Assembly (NCBI RefSeq): GCF_003945595.2
Contig: NW_024104294.1
Coordinates: forward strand, 1,059,001 to 1,123,000
Origin: Pipra filicauda
Lineage: Eukaryota; Chordata; Aves; Passeriformes; Pipridae
Reading direction: 5' to 3'
Length of the DNA stretch: 64,000 nucleotides
The position numbers and the translations under genes are program-made. The notes under the pieces were generated by a model. That model saw only the letters and a list, made by a program, of their open reading frames with translations, had not been told where the DNA came from and searched no databases. Below are positions 51,226 to 62,799 of the stretch, piece after piece (position 1 is the first letter of the stretch; every line of letters begins with the position of its first letter).

Positions 51226-52056
51226 CACAGAATCATAGAATATGCTGAGTTGGAAGGGACCCACAAGGACCATCGAGTCCAACTCCTGGCCCTGCACAGG
51301 ACCACTCCCAAGAGTCACACCATGTCCCTGAGAGTATTGTCCAAATGCTCCTTGAGCTCTTTCAGCCTTGGTGCAACGATCACTTTGCTGGGGAGCCTGT
51401 TCAGTGCCCAACCATCTTCTGGGTGAAGAACCTCTATAATATCCAACCTCAACCTCCCCTGACACAGCGTCAGGCCATTCCCTTGGGTCCTGTCACTGGT
51501 CACCACAGAGCAGAGATCAGGACCTGCTCCTCCTCTTCCCCTCACAAGGAAGTTGTAACTGCAACGAGGTTTCCCCTCGGTCTCCTCTTCTCCAGCTGAA
51601 CACACCAAGTGTCTTCAGCCGCTCCTCACACGGCTTCAAATCAAGGCTGTTCACCATCTTCGTTGCCCTCCTTTGGACACACTCTAACAGCTTAATATCT
51701 TTCTTATACTGTGGTACCCAAAAGTGCCACAGTTGAGGCAGTGGTAGTTGAGGCCAACCCAGGGCAGAGCAGAGCGGGACAATCCCCTCCCTGGCCCGGC
51801 CAGCGATGCTGTGCCTGTTGCCTCCCAGGACAGAGTTGGCCCTCCTGGTTGCCAGGGCACTGTTGACTCATATTCAACTTGCCATCGACTAGGACCCCCA
51901 GGGCCCTTTCCTGGCACTGTTTTCCTGCACCTCATTCCCCAGGTTGCCCCACCCCAAGTGCAGAATCCAGCACTTCCCTGTATTGAACCTCCTATGCTTG
52001 GGGATTGCCCAGTGCTCTGATCTGTTGAGGTCTCTCTGCAGGGCCTCTCTGCTTCT
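51226..52056 (-). mobile_element. CR1 LINE, 5'-truncated 3' part (minus strand)
   Basis: About 830 bp of a CR1 non-LTR retrotransposon of the bird type, read on the minus strand. The 3' tip is at the left: 'cacagaatcatagaat' (51226-51241) is the reverse complement of the short terminal repeats of CR1, followed by 'gttggaagggaccca' and 'gagtccaactcctggccct'. The 3' untranslated part is about 90 bases, and the end of ORF2 lies upstream of it (to the right). The element stops at about 52056 without its endonuclease and reverse transcriptase parts, the normal 5' truncation of CR1. Divergence from the familiar CR1 sequence is moderate. No target-site duplication was identified by eye. The right boundary is approximate by some tens of bases. 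Confidence 0.95.
51315..52056 (-). pseudogene. CR1 ORF2, C-terminal remnant (broken)
   Basis: This is the end of the CR1 ORF2 protein (endonuclease plus reverse transcriptase), of which only the region after the reverse transcriptase domain remains. The final open stretch (51315-51608) shows the familiar CR1 C-terminal features: VTSDRTQGNGL, then CQGRLRLDI, then NRLP, and LRDMV just before the stop at 51315-51317. Upstream, further CR1 protein blocks are readable in more than one frame (for example a QQCP block near 51860), so at least one frameshift separates them. The catalytic domains are absent and the copy cannot encode a working enzyme. Confidence 0.9.
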
Positions 52057-52702
52057 CCCAGTTGTGTCAGTGCTCACTGTGTCTGCCTGTGGCTCCCAGA
52101 CTCTGCAAAGCTAAAGCTTTTACTTGCAACTTGCCAGAATCAAAAGTGTGGCTGAACTGTAACAAACCTGGACACCACAGCTACCTGTGCTGGCACACGC
52201 TGCTCCATCACACACGCATGGGAGACAAGGCAGAAGGAATTCACATGTGTTACAAACCTCTCTCAATCACAGTGTCAGCTGTGGTGTCTCACCAGGACAA
52301 GGCGTTTGTGTGTTTTGCAGCCTGTGGGTTAAGCTCTACCCATGCCTGGCACAAACACACACCTTGGAAGGTCTACCTTAATCCATCAGACAGTTACTTA
52401 TACTGGAAATGGAGGTTTGAATATTATAAAAACCTATAATTTTTTTTTATTTGTTGGAATTTATGAAAGAAAAGGTTTGTCTGGAAACATAAGTGCTCTC
52501 AATGAGGCTTCCAGAAATAGCAGCCCTCTTGTTTCAAACTGGGCAATTAAGGTAATGATTTATAGCAACTCACTATATTTTCTTGAAAAAATTCCAAAGT
52601 GAATCATCTCCTGCAGCATCAGACTGAGCTGACCTCTGTTCTCAGATTCTTCAAAGTCAGCTGAAAGGTGTAAGGTGTTTTTCATTTGTTTATTTTGTTG
52701 GA
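52057..52702. other. Unassigned sequence between CR1 and a G/T tract
   Basis: Nothing is recognised. Overlapping plus frames (52062-52439 and neighbours) have no family motif. The first bases may still be diverged CR1. Confidence 0.55.
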
Positions 52703-52772
52703 GGTTTTTTGTTGGTTTTGGTTGGTTGGTTTTTTTTTTTTGTTTGTTTGTTTGTTTTTGGTTTTGTTTTTT
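52703..52772. repeat. 70-base tract of only G and T on the plus strand
   Basis: Every plus-strand base from 52703 to 52772 is G or T. It contains GGTT units on the left, a T-run of about twelve in the middle and four GTTT units at about 52741-52757. It reads as a compound simple repeat. The strict strand asymmetry (all C and A on the other strand) over 70 bases is unusual for this window. Confidence 0.9.
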
Positions 52773-55700
52773 AATGTGGCCATAAGCTTCAACGCATATA
52801 TCCTTACATTAGGAATCCAAGTAAGGTGGATTGGTCCTCAAAAAGGCTTAGTATAGTGGAGTTCAAAGAAGCAACATCTATATGTTTTAAAAAAATAAAC
52901 CTAACATTCACATTCTTAAATATAGCTTTATGCTTCTAGTTGTAAAATATGAGCACTAGGACTTGAGATTTTCTTCTCCTGGGTGAGTGGCCTAGTTGCC
53001 AGACTGTAAAAAATCATTTACTCTCTTGGTCTGGCCCAATTAATATTTAATTATGTCAGGCAAAGTGGAACAGCTTGAGTAGAAGGACATGAGAGTCCTC
53101 ACACAGGCCAGGATAGCCCAAACTTACAAATGCACGTGGCACAACAAAAGCAATAACTGAGTCCAGGCCTTCTGCATCCTAAGCAAATGCCTTGACTGCT
53201 TAATTGCTGGATAGCAGGGAAGAAAGTATAACCTTTTTGTCAGCTGTATTTGGTGCTGAGACCAAATCACTAGATTTGCTCTGAGGCTCGAGATCCTTTG
53301 AGAAAAGGAAGACAGACTCTTAGTTTGTGAAGCCTGGCAAGGATTAAATGTGAGATAAGTGCCTACCTACCCCCAAACCTGTCAAAACAATGCATGTCTG
53401 CAAGTGCTGAGAGACAGCTTCAGCACCCAGGCAGAGGACTCTTCATCTTGGAGTGCATCAGCTCAGTGGCAGGCAGGCACCAAGCCCCTCTCTGACCCAA
53501 CCTCTGATCTGGGGCCAGATTTTGAATCAACAGTCTGAAGTGACAGGTAGAAGAAGAGAAAATTAATTCATTTTTCTGCATACCTTGTCTTCTAGCTGCC
53601 ATTCAATGTTTCATACCAGGTGTTTTATATGCAGGAGGTTACAAAGAGAATTGCTTTGTGTTTTCTTTATGTCTAAGAAGGTGGGTTTTTTTAATATTTG
53701 TTTTTGTCTCCCTCAACTCAAAATATATGCTTCCTGGATTGAAAAGGCACATCTTCTCACTGATATAAAAGAGAAAGATTTCCAGTTCTCATCACCATTT
53801 TATAAATTCAACCTGCAATTCCCTAGTAGAAGTAAAGCTCTATTTATGCTGTTGTTTTTATACTGTACCTGAAAGCCTTAGGCAACCAAGGGCTAAGGTG
53901 AATTAATTCAGTATTCTCTATTGTTCAGAGAAAATGAAATGTGGATGTAAAGGGCTACATATTAAGCTGACAGGCCTATGTATATGAATAGCCCCTAAAT
54001 TCAAACAAAAGCCTGAATGTTGAAATAGCACAATTTAACCCAAAGGCAGACTCTAGGCTGGAATTAACACGCTCTGCCCATGGTCAGGCAGAGAAGGCAG
54101 CATGGGGAATGGGTGGGAGAACTGTGACTGCTCCCAAGGCAGATGTAGCAGTTTTGTGATACCTACGACCCTCATGCCCCACAGCGCTTCACAGCACCCA
54201 GACCTCTCACACTGGGAGCTTGTCTCCAAGCCCTGCTCTCCCAATACAGAACTGTTCCCTGAGCTCTTGTCCCAAATCTACCCCAGCCCAAGTCCCCCTC
54301 CATTCTTTTTGTCAAAATTTATGAAGACTTTCAGCTGTCTACCCCAAAGCTTCTCACATCCCACACACCTGAGTTCCTCTTCTGTCCCACATCTCCCGCT
54401 CCCCTCTCTCCCAAACACCTTCCCATCTGGCTCTGTCACCATCACAATGCCCCTCTACTTTAATTTCTTCACTCTTTTTGACTCCATCTATACCCAGCCA
54501 GACTCCTCACTCCCTACCTCAGGGCCAGAAGGCCTGCTGGGGACCCAGCTGTTCTGCTTATGCCGACTTGACTACTGATTTTGTGGCCTCTGCTGTCCCT
54601 CATCCAAGCTCTGATATCCTTCCAGCATTCACTGCCATGTTCTAACTTCCCACCCCGGCCAGCCAAGCTCATGTCTTCCCAGGACTCTCCATGCAGGAGG
54701 TTGTTCTGTCTTCTGCTTCTGGCAAATGTTTTCAAAATCTGAACACAGGCTACACTTGCCCAAAATCTGCCTGGCTCAGCTCTGAAGAAATTTAAAATAA
54801 GCCACCTCCAAGAATAGGATATATGGCAGCTATAAAGAACTGCTGGTGTGAATTGGCTGTGAGGCCTCCAAAGTAGGGAATTACAAATCTGATTTCCCTG
54901 CACACGAACGTGAAAGCAGGTTTGGTTTCCACAGTGCATCTACTTATCTCTGAAAATGATTGGAGGATGTAGCTGTGGAGGTATATGTATTGTAAATAAT
55001 GTGAAGAACCTTGATGCTTTAAAGTGTGATATAAATATCAATAAGCAATCATTACAGTGCTAAGCTGTAAGCAATGCACATGGGCTTATCTCTGTAACTG
55101 CTTAGTGCCTGGGAATGGCCACTTAATGTATGGTAAAGAATTCTCTTTTGCCTCAGAAGCAGGAGATTACAGAGTATTTTTCTAACTTCTTTTATCACGT
55201 GCTGCACATTTTTCAGAGCTCAGGCCTGAAAATGAGTTATCTGTAGGATATTCAACCAACTCTGACATCCAAGTGTGATAGGATTTCTGTGGACACAAAT
55301 ACTGAACAAGCTAACCACTCCACAAGTACTGTTCATATCAGTCCTTTCTCAGCAGTTAGGGATGGCTCACATCCTGCAGATGTTCTCCAGTGTGGGGTTT
55401 TTCCTGCATTTAGCAAACTACGAAAGTACACAAAAAATTTAGTGATGTAAGTATTGCCTTTGGGGCTTCTTCTAAATATTGTGCAAGAATGTTATGTCTT
55501 GATTTTAATGGTTTTAAATGGTTTATAATTTCTATTAAGTTGATGAAATAAGTATTCAGTGATATATTTAGACAGGCATGTACTCAGACTGCTATTAATG
55601 TTCTCTGTTCAGTGAGGTTAACCAATTACTCAATACTTAGGGTAGACAGTAGATCAGATTTATCCTTTTACTAGTGTAAAGAGTACAGACATCTCAGCAT

Positions 55701-56126
55701 TAAAAGAAAGAAAAAGGGTAGCATTGTTATGGAGACTACAAGGCATCTAAATGTTTTTACCAATTTTTGAGAAAAGGGATGCTTCAAATGTCTGCATATT
55801 TGAAAATCTGCTACTGACCTGAGCCATTAATTACATTCATATGAGATTTGCTAGTTCTAAGAATACTCTCACTACAACCTATGAACATCATCTAGTAACT
55901 TTGAAACTGTTCTACGAGCTATCTGTGGATGTTGAGCCAAATTTTCAAATATTCATCCCACAGAACTGGACGGGCATTTTAAACAGGCTTGATGCTCACC
56001 TAAATACCTACTTGAAATGGCCTGAATTTCAGAACAGCTCATCCTTCAGCACCTTACTCTGCATGTTCAAATCTTGTCCAGTATCTTCCTCAGTTTTGCT
56101 CTAAATGGAGGCTCAAGCTGTATCTG

Positions 56127-56151
56127 AATAATTTTTATTGACTTTTAAGAC
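56127..56151 (+). repeat. 25-bp direct repeat, copy 1
   Basis: It is identical over 25 bases to 59306-59330, starting 'aataatttttattgac' and ending 'ttttaagac'. The identity stops sharply on both sides. No known element was recognised in the flanks. Confidence 0.9.
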
Positions 56152-59100
56152 ACAATGCACAGTCTGCATCAGGACACATCCAGGATCACACAGCTCTGCC
56201 TAACAAAACACCCGGGCAGCTTCAATGACTATATTCAAAATGCTATAAAAGGCAGACACAGACTTATACGAGCTTCCCTGGAATTAGCAACTTTATGGAT
56301 CTTTAGAGCAGTTTTATAGAACAGGTTAGGATAGAACTGAATCAATAGAGAATTTTTATGAGACTCCCAAGGCCTGCATGTATTAAAGCAGTAAATATTT
56401 AATTTTCTTTATAAATGTTAACAGGAATAAAATGGAGCAAGATGCAACAAGACTCACATATAGAGCATGTGGTTGGAGACACACACTGTTATGTCATGTT
56501 TGTGGAAGTCAAGACAGTCGCTGGAGCAGCAGAGCCAGAAGTGATGCTGAGCTTCTGCTTCAACTCCAAGCATCGTGTTCCCAAAGGAAATCCTCACCAC
56601 ACATTCTGTCCCACTGCATTCTGTGACCTCCTCCTGCCACCACCGTTGCATCACCAACCACTCTTCCCTCTCCTGAGCCAGTTTCCCTTGCTCCCACTTT
56701 CCTTTCTGCCCAAGGGGAACTGTGGGAATATTGGTGGGAAGAAGGGAGGCCAGCTGTGGCAGGAACCATTTCCCTGGCCAGGCAACTACAAAGGCAGCTT
56801 CAGCCCATGAATTACCATGAGTATGAATGAGAGCCTAGGAATGCCTCAAAAATCACTTTACCTCCATCTCTAGCATAGCAGGAACGTTTTACCCATCCTT
56901 TCCATGAATGCTCAGAGAAGGAACTTATGCTGGCACTAGCTTTATGTCACTCCAGAATAATTCTATCAGATTTATTACATCTAAGCACTTCAGTAAATAT
57001 TTAAAGAATCTGATTGCAGCATAAAGGGTTCTAAGAGATTAAAAAGAAATAAGTTAACTTACATTAGCATATAATATTATTTACCTAAGATAATTAAATC
57101 AACTCAGTTATTTGCTAAATCAACTAAATTGTCATTACCATGACATGCTTAAGGAGTACAGGTGACGACCAGTTAGAAATGTTAAAAGTAATAACAATAA
57201 AGGTTGGTTGGTGGAGCTAAATTGAAGTGGTATTAAACCACTCAAGGTATCCTTGCCATTAACCTTAAACAAAAGTCAAGTTTGCACTGTCGTAGGGGAA
57301 GGTACTCGTTCAGTTGTGAAAAGTAGAGTTTAAACATACTACTTTACCCTCTACAAATATTAAATAAATATCACAGTGCTCTTAACCACTCCACAGGTGG
57401 AAACCAATGCCCTGCAGCGTGAGCCTTCCAAAGCAACTAGTGGCTTTCAAGAGGCCTAATCTTTTGACCTTTTATTTGATACTTCACAGGGAACCCTTCA
57501 TCTGAGTGCTTATGACTTTTTAGTTGTTCCCTATTGGGGTGCTTGGGATACTCAAAGGTGATTATTAAATAAAAAGATGGCTGGTCAGAATCTTTTGACT
57601 GCCAAAAAATTGAAAAGAAAGGCACGTACAGCAGAGAGATAGCCAGGGAAGAAGGCCCAGAGGAATCAAGTCTGAGAAAAAATGAGTTACTGTCATTAGC
57701 AGTAGCAAAAAATAGACTTTTTTTCCCTCATGAAACAGTGCCACTGTATGGCTCTACTTTCCATTTGTTTGCTCTCTGCACCTCTGTGTATCTGACAACA
57801 TCTGGATGCTGCTCAGTTTGCACAGACATTCCTTCCTGAGGAGAAAAATCTGGCAATTGCTGTAACTGCTCACAACAGCAATACACCCAAGGAGTCGGAG
57901 CTTCCCGTCACCGCTCCAGGCAGCTGAGCCACAGCTTCTTCCAGGGAAAAGCTGAACTTCTGCAATTTTACTGTTCCTTTCCAAGATGTAATTTCTGATT
58001 AAAACTTCCTTCAATCAGAGGCATTCACTGGCAATACTAAACCTGTTGTTCCTCAGCGTCATCTCTGTAGCAATTGATTATAAGGGAACTGGTTCTCAGC
58101 AGGAATAATATTACAAACTGTAGTGCCCCAATCTCACTACTTCCAAATGGAAAGTAATCCAGTTTTTATTGCTGACCACAAAAAGGCATAAAAATTAAAC
58201 TTTCAGAATATTTTACTTTATGGTTACTAATAAAATTAATTAAGATTTTTTTTCTAAGATTTGAACGCTGTGTGCACTTTTCTTCCTGTTAATACCTCTC
58301 TGTATTTATTTGTATTCGTCCAGTTATAGGCCTGGAAAACAGAAATAAGGTCATTCCATCAAAAGCAATGGAAAAAGTGGTACAGAGCAGAGTAGGACCA
58401 AAAATTTACTCAAAATCATGATAATTCATGTAATCTACTGGTCACTGCCTGTTAGGAACCTTCCTTCCCTCGTGCTGATCCATTGAGACTTTTAATGTCT
58501 TGCAATTGTCAGCTTGAGAACCATCCTCTTTCACGGATATGCAAAAGCCTTGTATTTTTAGCCTAGATGTGTTGATCCAGGTGGCATCTCTTAAATTTCT
58601 ATTTACTGGGAGCCCATCCAAGAGGAGATGAAAATCTTCTTGGCCAACTGCATTGCAGGAAATGGGCCATGAGTGAAAAACCATGGCTAAGCATCAGTGA
58701 ACAGCAGACAGTGGAGCTCTGTGAGGCCGTAACACAAAAGGTAGGTGGAAGGGAGGAGCTGGGAGAGCTGGAGCTTGTCAGCACAGCCAAGTGCCCTGCA
58801 CCAGACATGGAGAGCAAAACCTCTGTGCTTGCTCTGCTTTTATTTGTGGTCAGTGTTCTCAGCTGTAATGTTCTTTTGAGAAGAGTGGACTGCGAGACAG
58901 CTACATTTCAATCCTTAACCCTTGAAGTTCAGATTCACCTTTCATGGCTCATTATTATCAGCACTTCCTATATTTTCTGTTCTAGCATATAATGTACAGT
59001 TTATATTCCTTTATTTTTAATCACCTTTACTGAATAGTTTTCTTAGGTACTTATCTACCATCTCACCTCCTTGCTTTGTGTAATTACCTATCCCTTTCCT

Positions 59101-59305
59101 TCAGATGCTTCTTTTATTCCCCTGCTTACTTTTCAGAATCATTAAAATTGAATTATTATTCTTAACAGCAGTACATTTATGTTTATTATGCAGTGTTTGC
59201 AAATAAATAGGGAATGAACTTCTGTCTGTATTTAGCTAAAGCTAAAAGGAGAAAACACAATGCAGGCTGAATTCTCATTTCATTTACTTGCTTATTGTTG
59301 GAAGA

Positions 59306-59330
59306 AATAATTTTTATTGACTTTTAAGAC
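59306..59330 (+). repeat. 25-bp direct repeat, copy 2
   Basis: Second exact copy of the block at 56127-56151, in the same orientation and 3179 bp away. Flanking bases differ at once on both sides, so it is neither a longer local duplication that can be followed by eye nor part of a tandem array. Confidence 0.9.
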
Positions 59331-61413
59331 CTCTGCTTTACAATCAGTACTTTTTATAGTTTTGTTGTTTTAAGGAATGTTGGAAATATTTATCAAACTG
59401 TATAATTTAAATAAAAAACGTACTAATATTGAATCCAGTTTTCTTCCTTGGGCACTGCTCTTTTCCTTAAGGAAATATTTGTAGGTATATCAGATAACTG
59501 AAACGATCCTGGACTAACTGGTGACATTCTTCCATGTGAAATACTTCTTTCTAGCCCATGTTTGGATCGATAAACTTCATAAAAGGATAAACGTACCCAT
59601 ATGGTATTTTACTGGTGTAACTACTTGGACTGTAATTTTTTTCCCTGGATGTGTGGCTACCCTGCCATTAATTAAGAAGACTAAAGTGATACCAGGCCCT
59701 TCTTCCATTCAGGTGAAGGACAAACACTCCTACAGATTACAGTGAAAATGAAGTTAAAGTCACCCAGCTCCCCACCTAAGAGTGGAGCTGTGCAATAGTC
59801 ACATTGAAGTCAAAAGGCGTGTTGAGTACAAGAAGTCCAGCCCCTGATCAAGGTTGGCTGATCATAGAGCCACAGATTCATCTGGTTCTAATTTTACAGA
59901 AGCAGGAGGAAGGTGGAGGCTGTTGGAGTGTACCATTGCTTTGTTTGAGATCATTTAGCTTAAAATTAGCTCATGCCATTATGGTTTTGTACAAACCAGT
60001 CTTGCTTCCTGACAGGCTGAGCACTTACTGTCACAGCCACAGCAGGCTCCCAGCCAGGCTCCATTAGGAGAATTGACATGGAGAAATTCAGCCTTTGAAG
60101 ACAGAAAAGGACATTCTCTCTTCCTCCAGGTGAGGCAGCAGTGTTTTTAATTAGTGCAGGAAACAGGTAACTTGTTCCACTAGGGAAGGTCCCGGTTGCC
60201 CAGGTCTTGGTGAACCACTCACTCCCTGACTTCGTATCTCCTTCTCTGCTGGTCTGTATTTAAACCCCTGAGCTGTGCCTTGTGCCCCTTGGCTGCTCTC
60301 ACCACCTTGACTGCCATACTACATCATAACATAGGGTCTGCTCATAGCCCCAGTCTTTAGATGCCTTCTATTGCTTATGTTCATATGAAAAAGCACTTGT
60401 TATACACTAAATATAGTCACGAAGTGACCCCAGTATCTTAGTATTAATCCAGAGGCAATTTGATTTGTTACATGCTTTCTCCTCCCTCTGTCAGCAGCAT
60501 GTAACTATTTGACTTTTAATGGAAATTGTGTGCCTTGCCTATTAAGTGGTGGCTGAAGCTTCCAGGACCAGCTGTGCTGTGAGATGCACGGTTTTATGAG
60601 TATAGGATGCTGACTGGCAGCTGCTGCACAGCCTTCCTCGCACAAGAGCACAAGCCCACGCTGCAGCTGAGTTCACAGAACTGGTATACTCATGGGATCA
60701 CATCTCACTGGACAGAGGTTGAGACACTGGAGTGGCAATTCCTGCTTGTTCTTCTCCTATGAGGCATCACTGAGTTCAAAGCTGCTGCTTCTATTTCTTA
60801 TTTTTATCTTCTTTTTATTTTTTATTCCAGAGACGTAACCAGTCAGTGAATGCATTAAATGATAAAGGAGGGAAAGCACTTACATATCAATCTTTCCCTG
60901 AGAAGCTACAGTTTCATTTTATTAACAGAAACATTTCAGTTTCATAAATACTTAATGAAGTGCTTGCCTATAGCAGAGAGTCACTTCAGAGCTAATTGCT
61001 GCTGTGGTCAAACCCCCAAGCTGCTTAGTGTTTGCTTGCAGTGTCACATTACAATGAACACAGCTGACAAACTGGTTATTAAAGTATTGGGAGCGTCTCC
61101 TCAAAAAACAGGGATTGTTTAGTTAGTGTAAGTCAATTGAAGGATGCAGACTAAGCCTATTGCAATAATGAATGAAAGAGAAGTCAAGGTAATCAGTGCA
61201 CCCTCTACAGCAAAACTAGAGAGCTCAGACTGGGGCAAAGTATCAGTGAAAATTCATTTCTACGCATTTATTTCCACCACAGCAGTAAAAGCCTGAAGTT
61301 ATCCTGCTGGCTTATATTGGTGGAGCAGCAAGCTACAAACCACAAGGTGCAAGAGAAAGAAGCACAGAAGGACACGTAGGCATTCCTAAGCTTACAGAAG
61401 GGTACTAACACTT

Positions 61414-61435
61414 GGAGGTAGAATGGAGGTAGAAT
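61414..61435. repeat. Tandem duplication of an 11-bp unit
   Basis: The unit 'ggaggtagaat' occurs twice back to back (61414-61424 and 61425-61435). It is a small replication-slippage type duplication. Confidence 0.85.
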
Positions 61436-62799
61436 GTTTTCTTCCTTCTTTTATCCTTATTGTTAGTATTAGTGAACTGGCTTGCACTGTTTGTTTTGGT
61501 TTGCCAATGGGACAAGGCCTGACTGGTGGTCTGAGAGGACAAAGGTGTGTGGCAGAAGCTAAAGGATGCTTCAAGAATCCTGGGTGTTAAATAGCAGTCC
61601 CAAAATCACCTCCTCCCCTGCTGTAGCCCCCACATCCACTCAAAAGGCATCACAAGAGAGGTCTTGACCACCTCAGGTTCACAACCTGACCCTACTGAAA
61701 CCCCTGTACACAAAGGCCAGGGGAGAAATTATATATCAGACACTGACTTACTGGGGACTTAGGGCTTCCAAAAATAACAATCTGTTGTACTCACTGTGGG
61801 ATGGGTGAACTCCAGATGCCAGGAATCACCATATAGGGCCTTAGGTATGACTGCTAGAGATTTTCTGCTATTTCTATCATAACTTTTCCATGCTACTCTA
61901 CACAGTGAGTCAGAATTCATGGTTAGAACAAGCAGTGAGTCATACCAAGAACCACTCTCCCAAACCTATAAAAGTTAATTTATTTATTTGCCTTTCAAGA
62001 GACTCTTTCTGATCAACCAGTGCTGTTACAAGGCATGCAAGTCAGCTGTCTGACAGGGTGGTTTCAAATACTGATCCAAAAAAATACACATGCTGAATCA
62101 AGCAATAGAAAAACAGAGCAGACATGCAGAGATCTCAGCATCAAAATGTGATATAGAAAGGAGCAGAAGTTGCAGAGGAAAAAGAGTCATGTGAGGTCAA
62201 AGTCTCCCAAGCTGTGAGGCTGCAGCTGGCATTCTCAAAGAGTTGCCTTAAACAAACAGTCTGTAAAAGTACTGGATTTCATCTCAAGATACAGCAGGGA
62301 TTAAAACAATGAAAGATATTAGAAAATATAAAGTGGCATTGAAAGACTCCTGAAGCAAACATGTTTGATGAAGGAAAATTCAGTTGGTGTCTATGTCAGA
62401 CAGCATGTTGATCACATATATTTAAACTGATAAAAGCGTACATGAGAAAATAATCCATTTAGTGGTTTGCTTTCATGTTGTACTATTGCTTTATTCATCA
62501 CGTTTCTAGCTCAACTGATAAGTTCCTTTTATAATTTCTCAAACATAGCTGCAAAACTGTTCAGTGTATGGGCACTAAGCAACTTATGACTGGTTTGTAT
62601 TGGAAATTTCCTTGTGCAAAGGTGCTAAGGCTTTCTGCCCACTGCTGAACAACACACCCTACACGCACTCAGCACAGGTCTGGAGAAAGCCTGCTGTGAG
62701 GTCAACTCACTGCAAGGACAGCAGCTTACTTGATGCTTTCCTCGATTTTGTTACTGCTGAAAAGGAGATTTATGCTCTGTAGTGTGGAAGCTGCCTAGG

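Larger units (their letters stand above)
52773..62799. other. Unassigned non-coding sequence
   Basis: No gene is supported. A pyrimidine-rich plus strand at about 54240-54560 produces a 158-codon serine- and proline-rich open frame (54102-54578), which I explain by base composition. AT-rich, non-repetitive blocks at about 53890-54010, 57000-57260 and 60900-61110 carry several TAAT cores and resemble regulatory DNA, unproven. A 25-bp exact direct repeat pair lies at 56127-56151 and 59306-59330. An 11-bp unit is tandemly doubled at 61414-61435. The RTE-like element starts at the right end. Confidence 0.55.

Noticed and set aside
50914..51465. 183-codon minus-strand open frame
   Set aside because: It runs through the CR1 3' end in the wrong frame and out into unrelated flank, so it is a shadow of the retrotransposon and not a gene.
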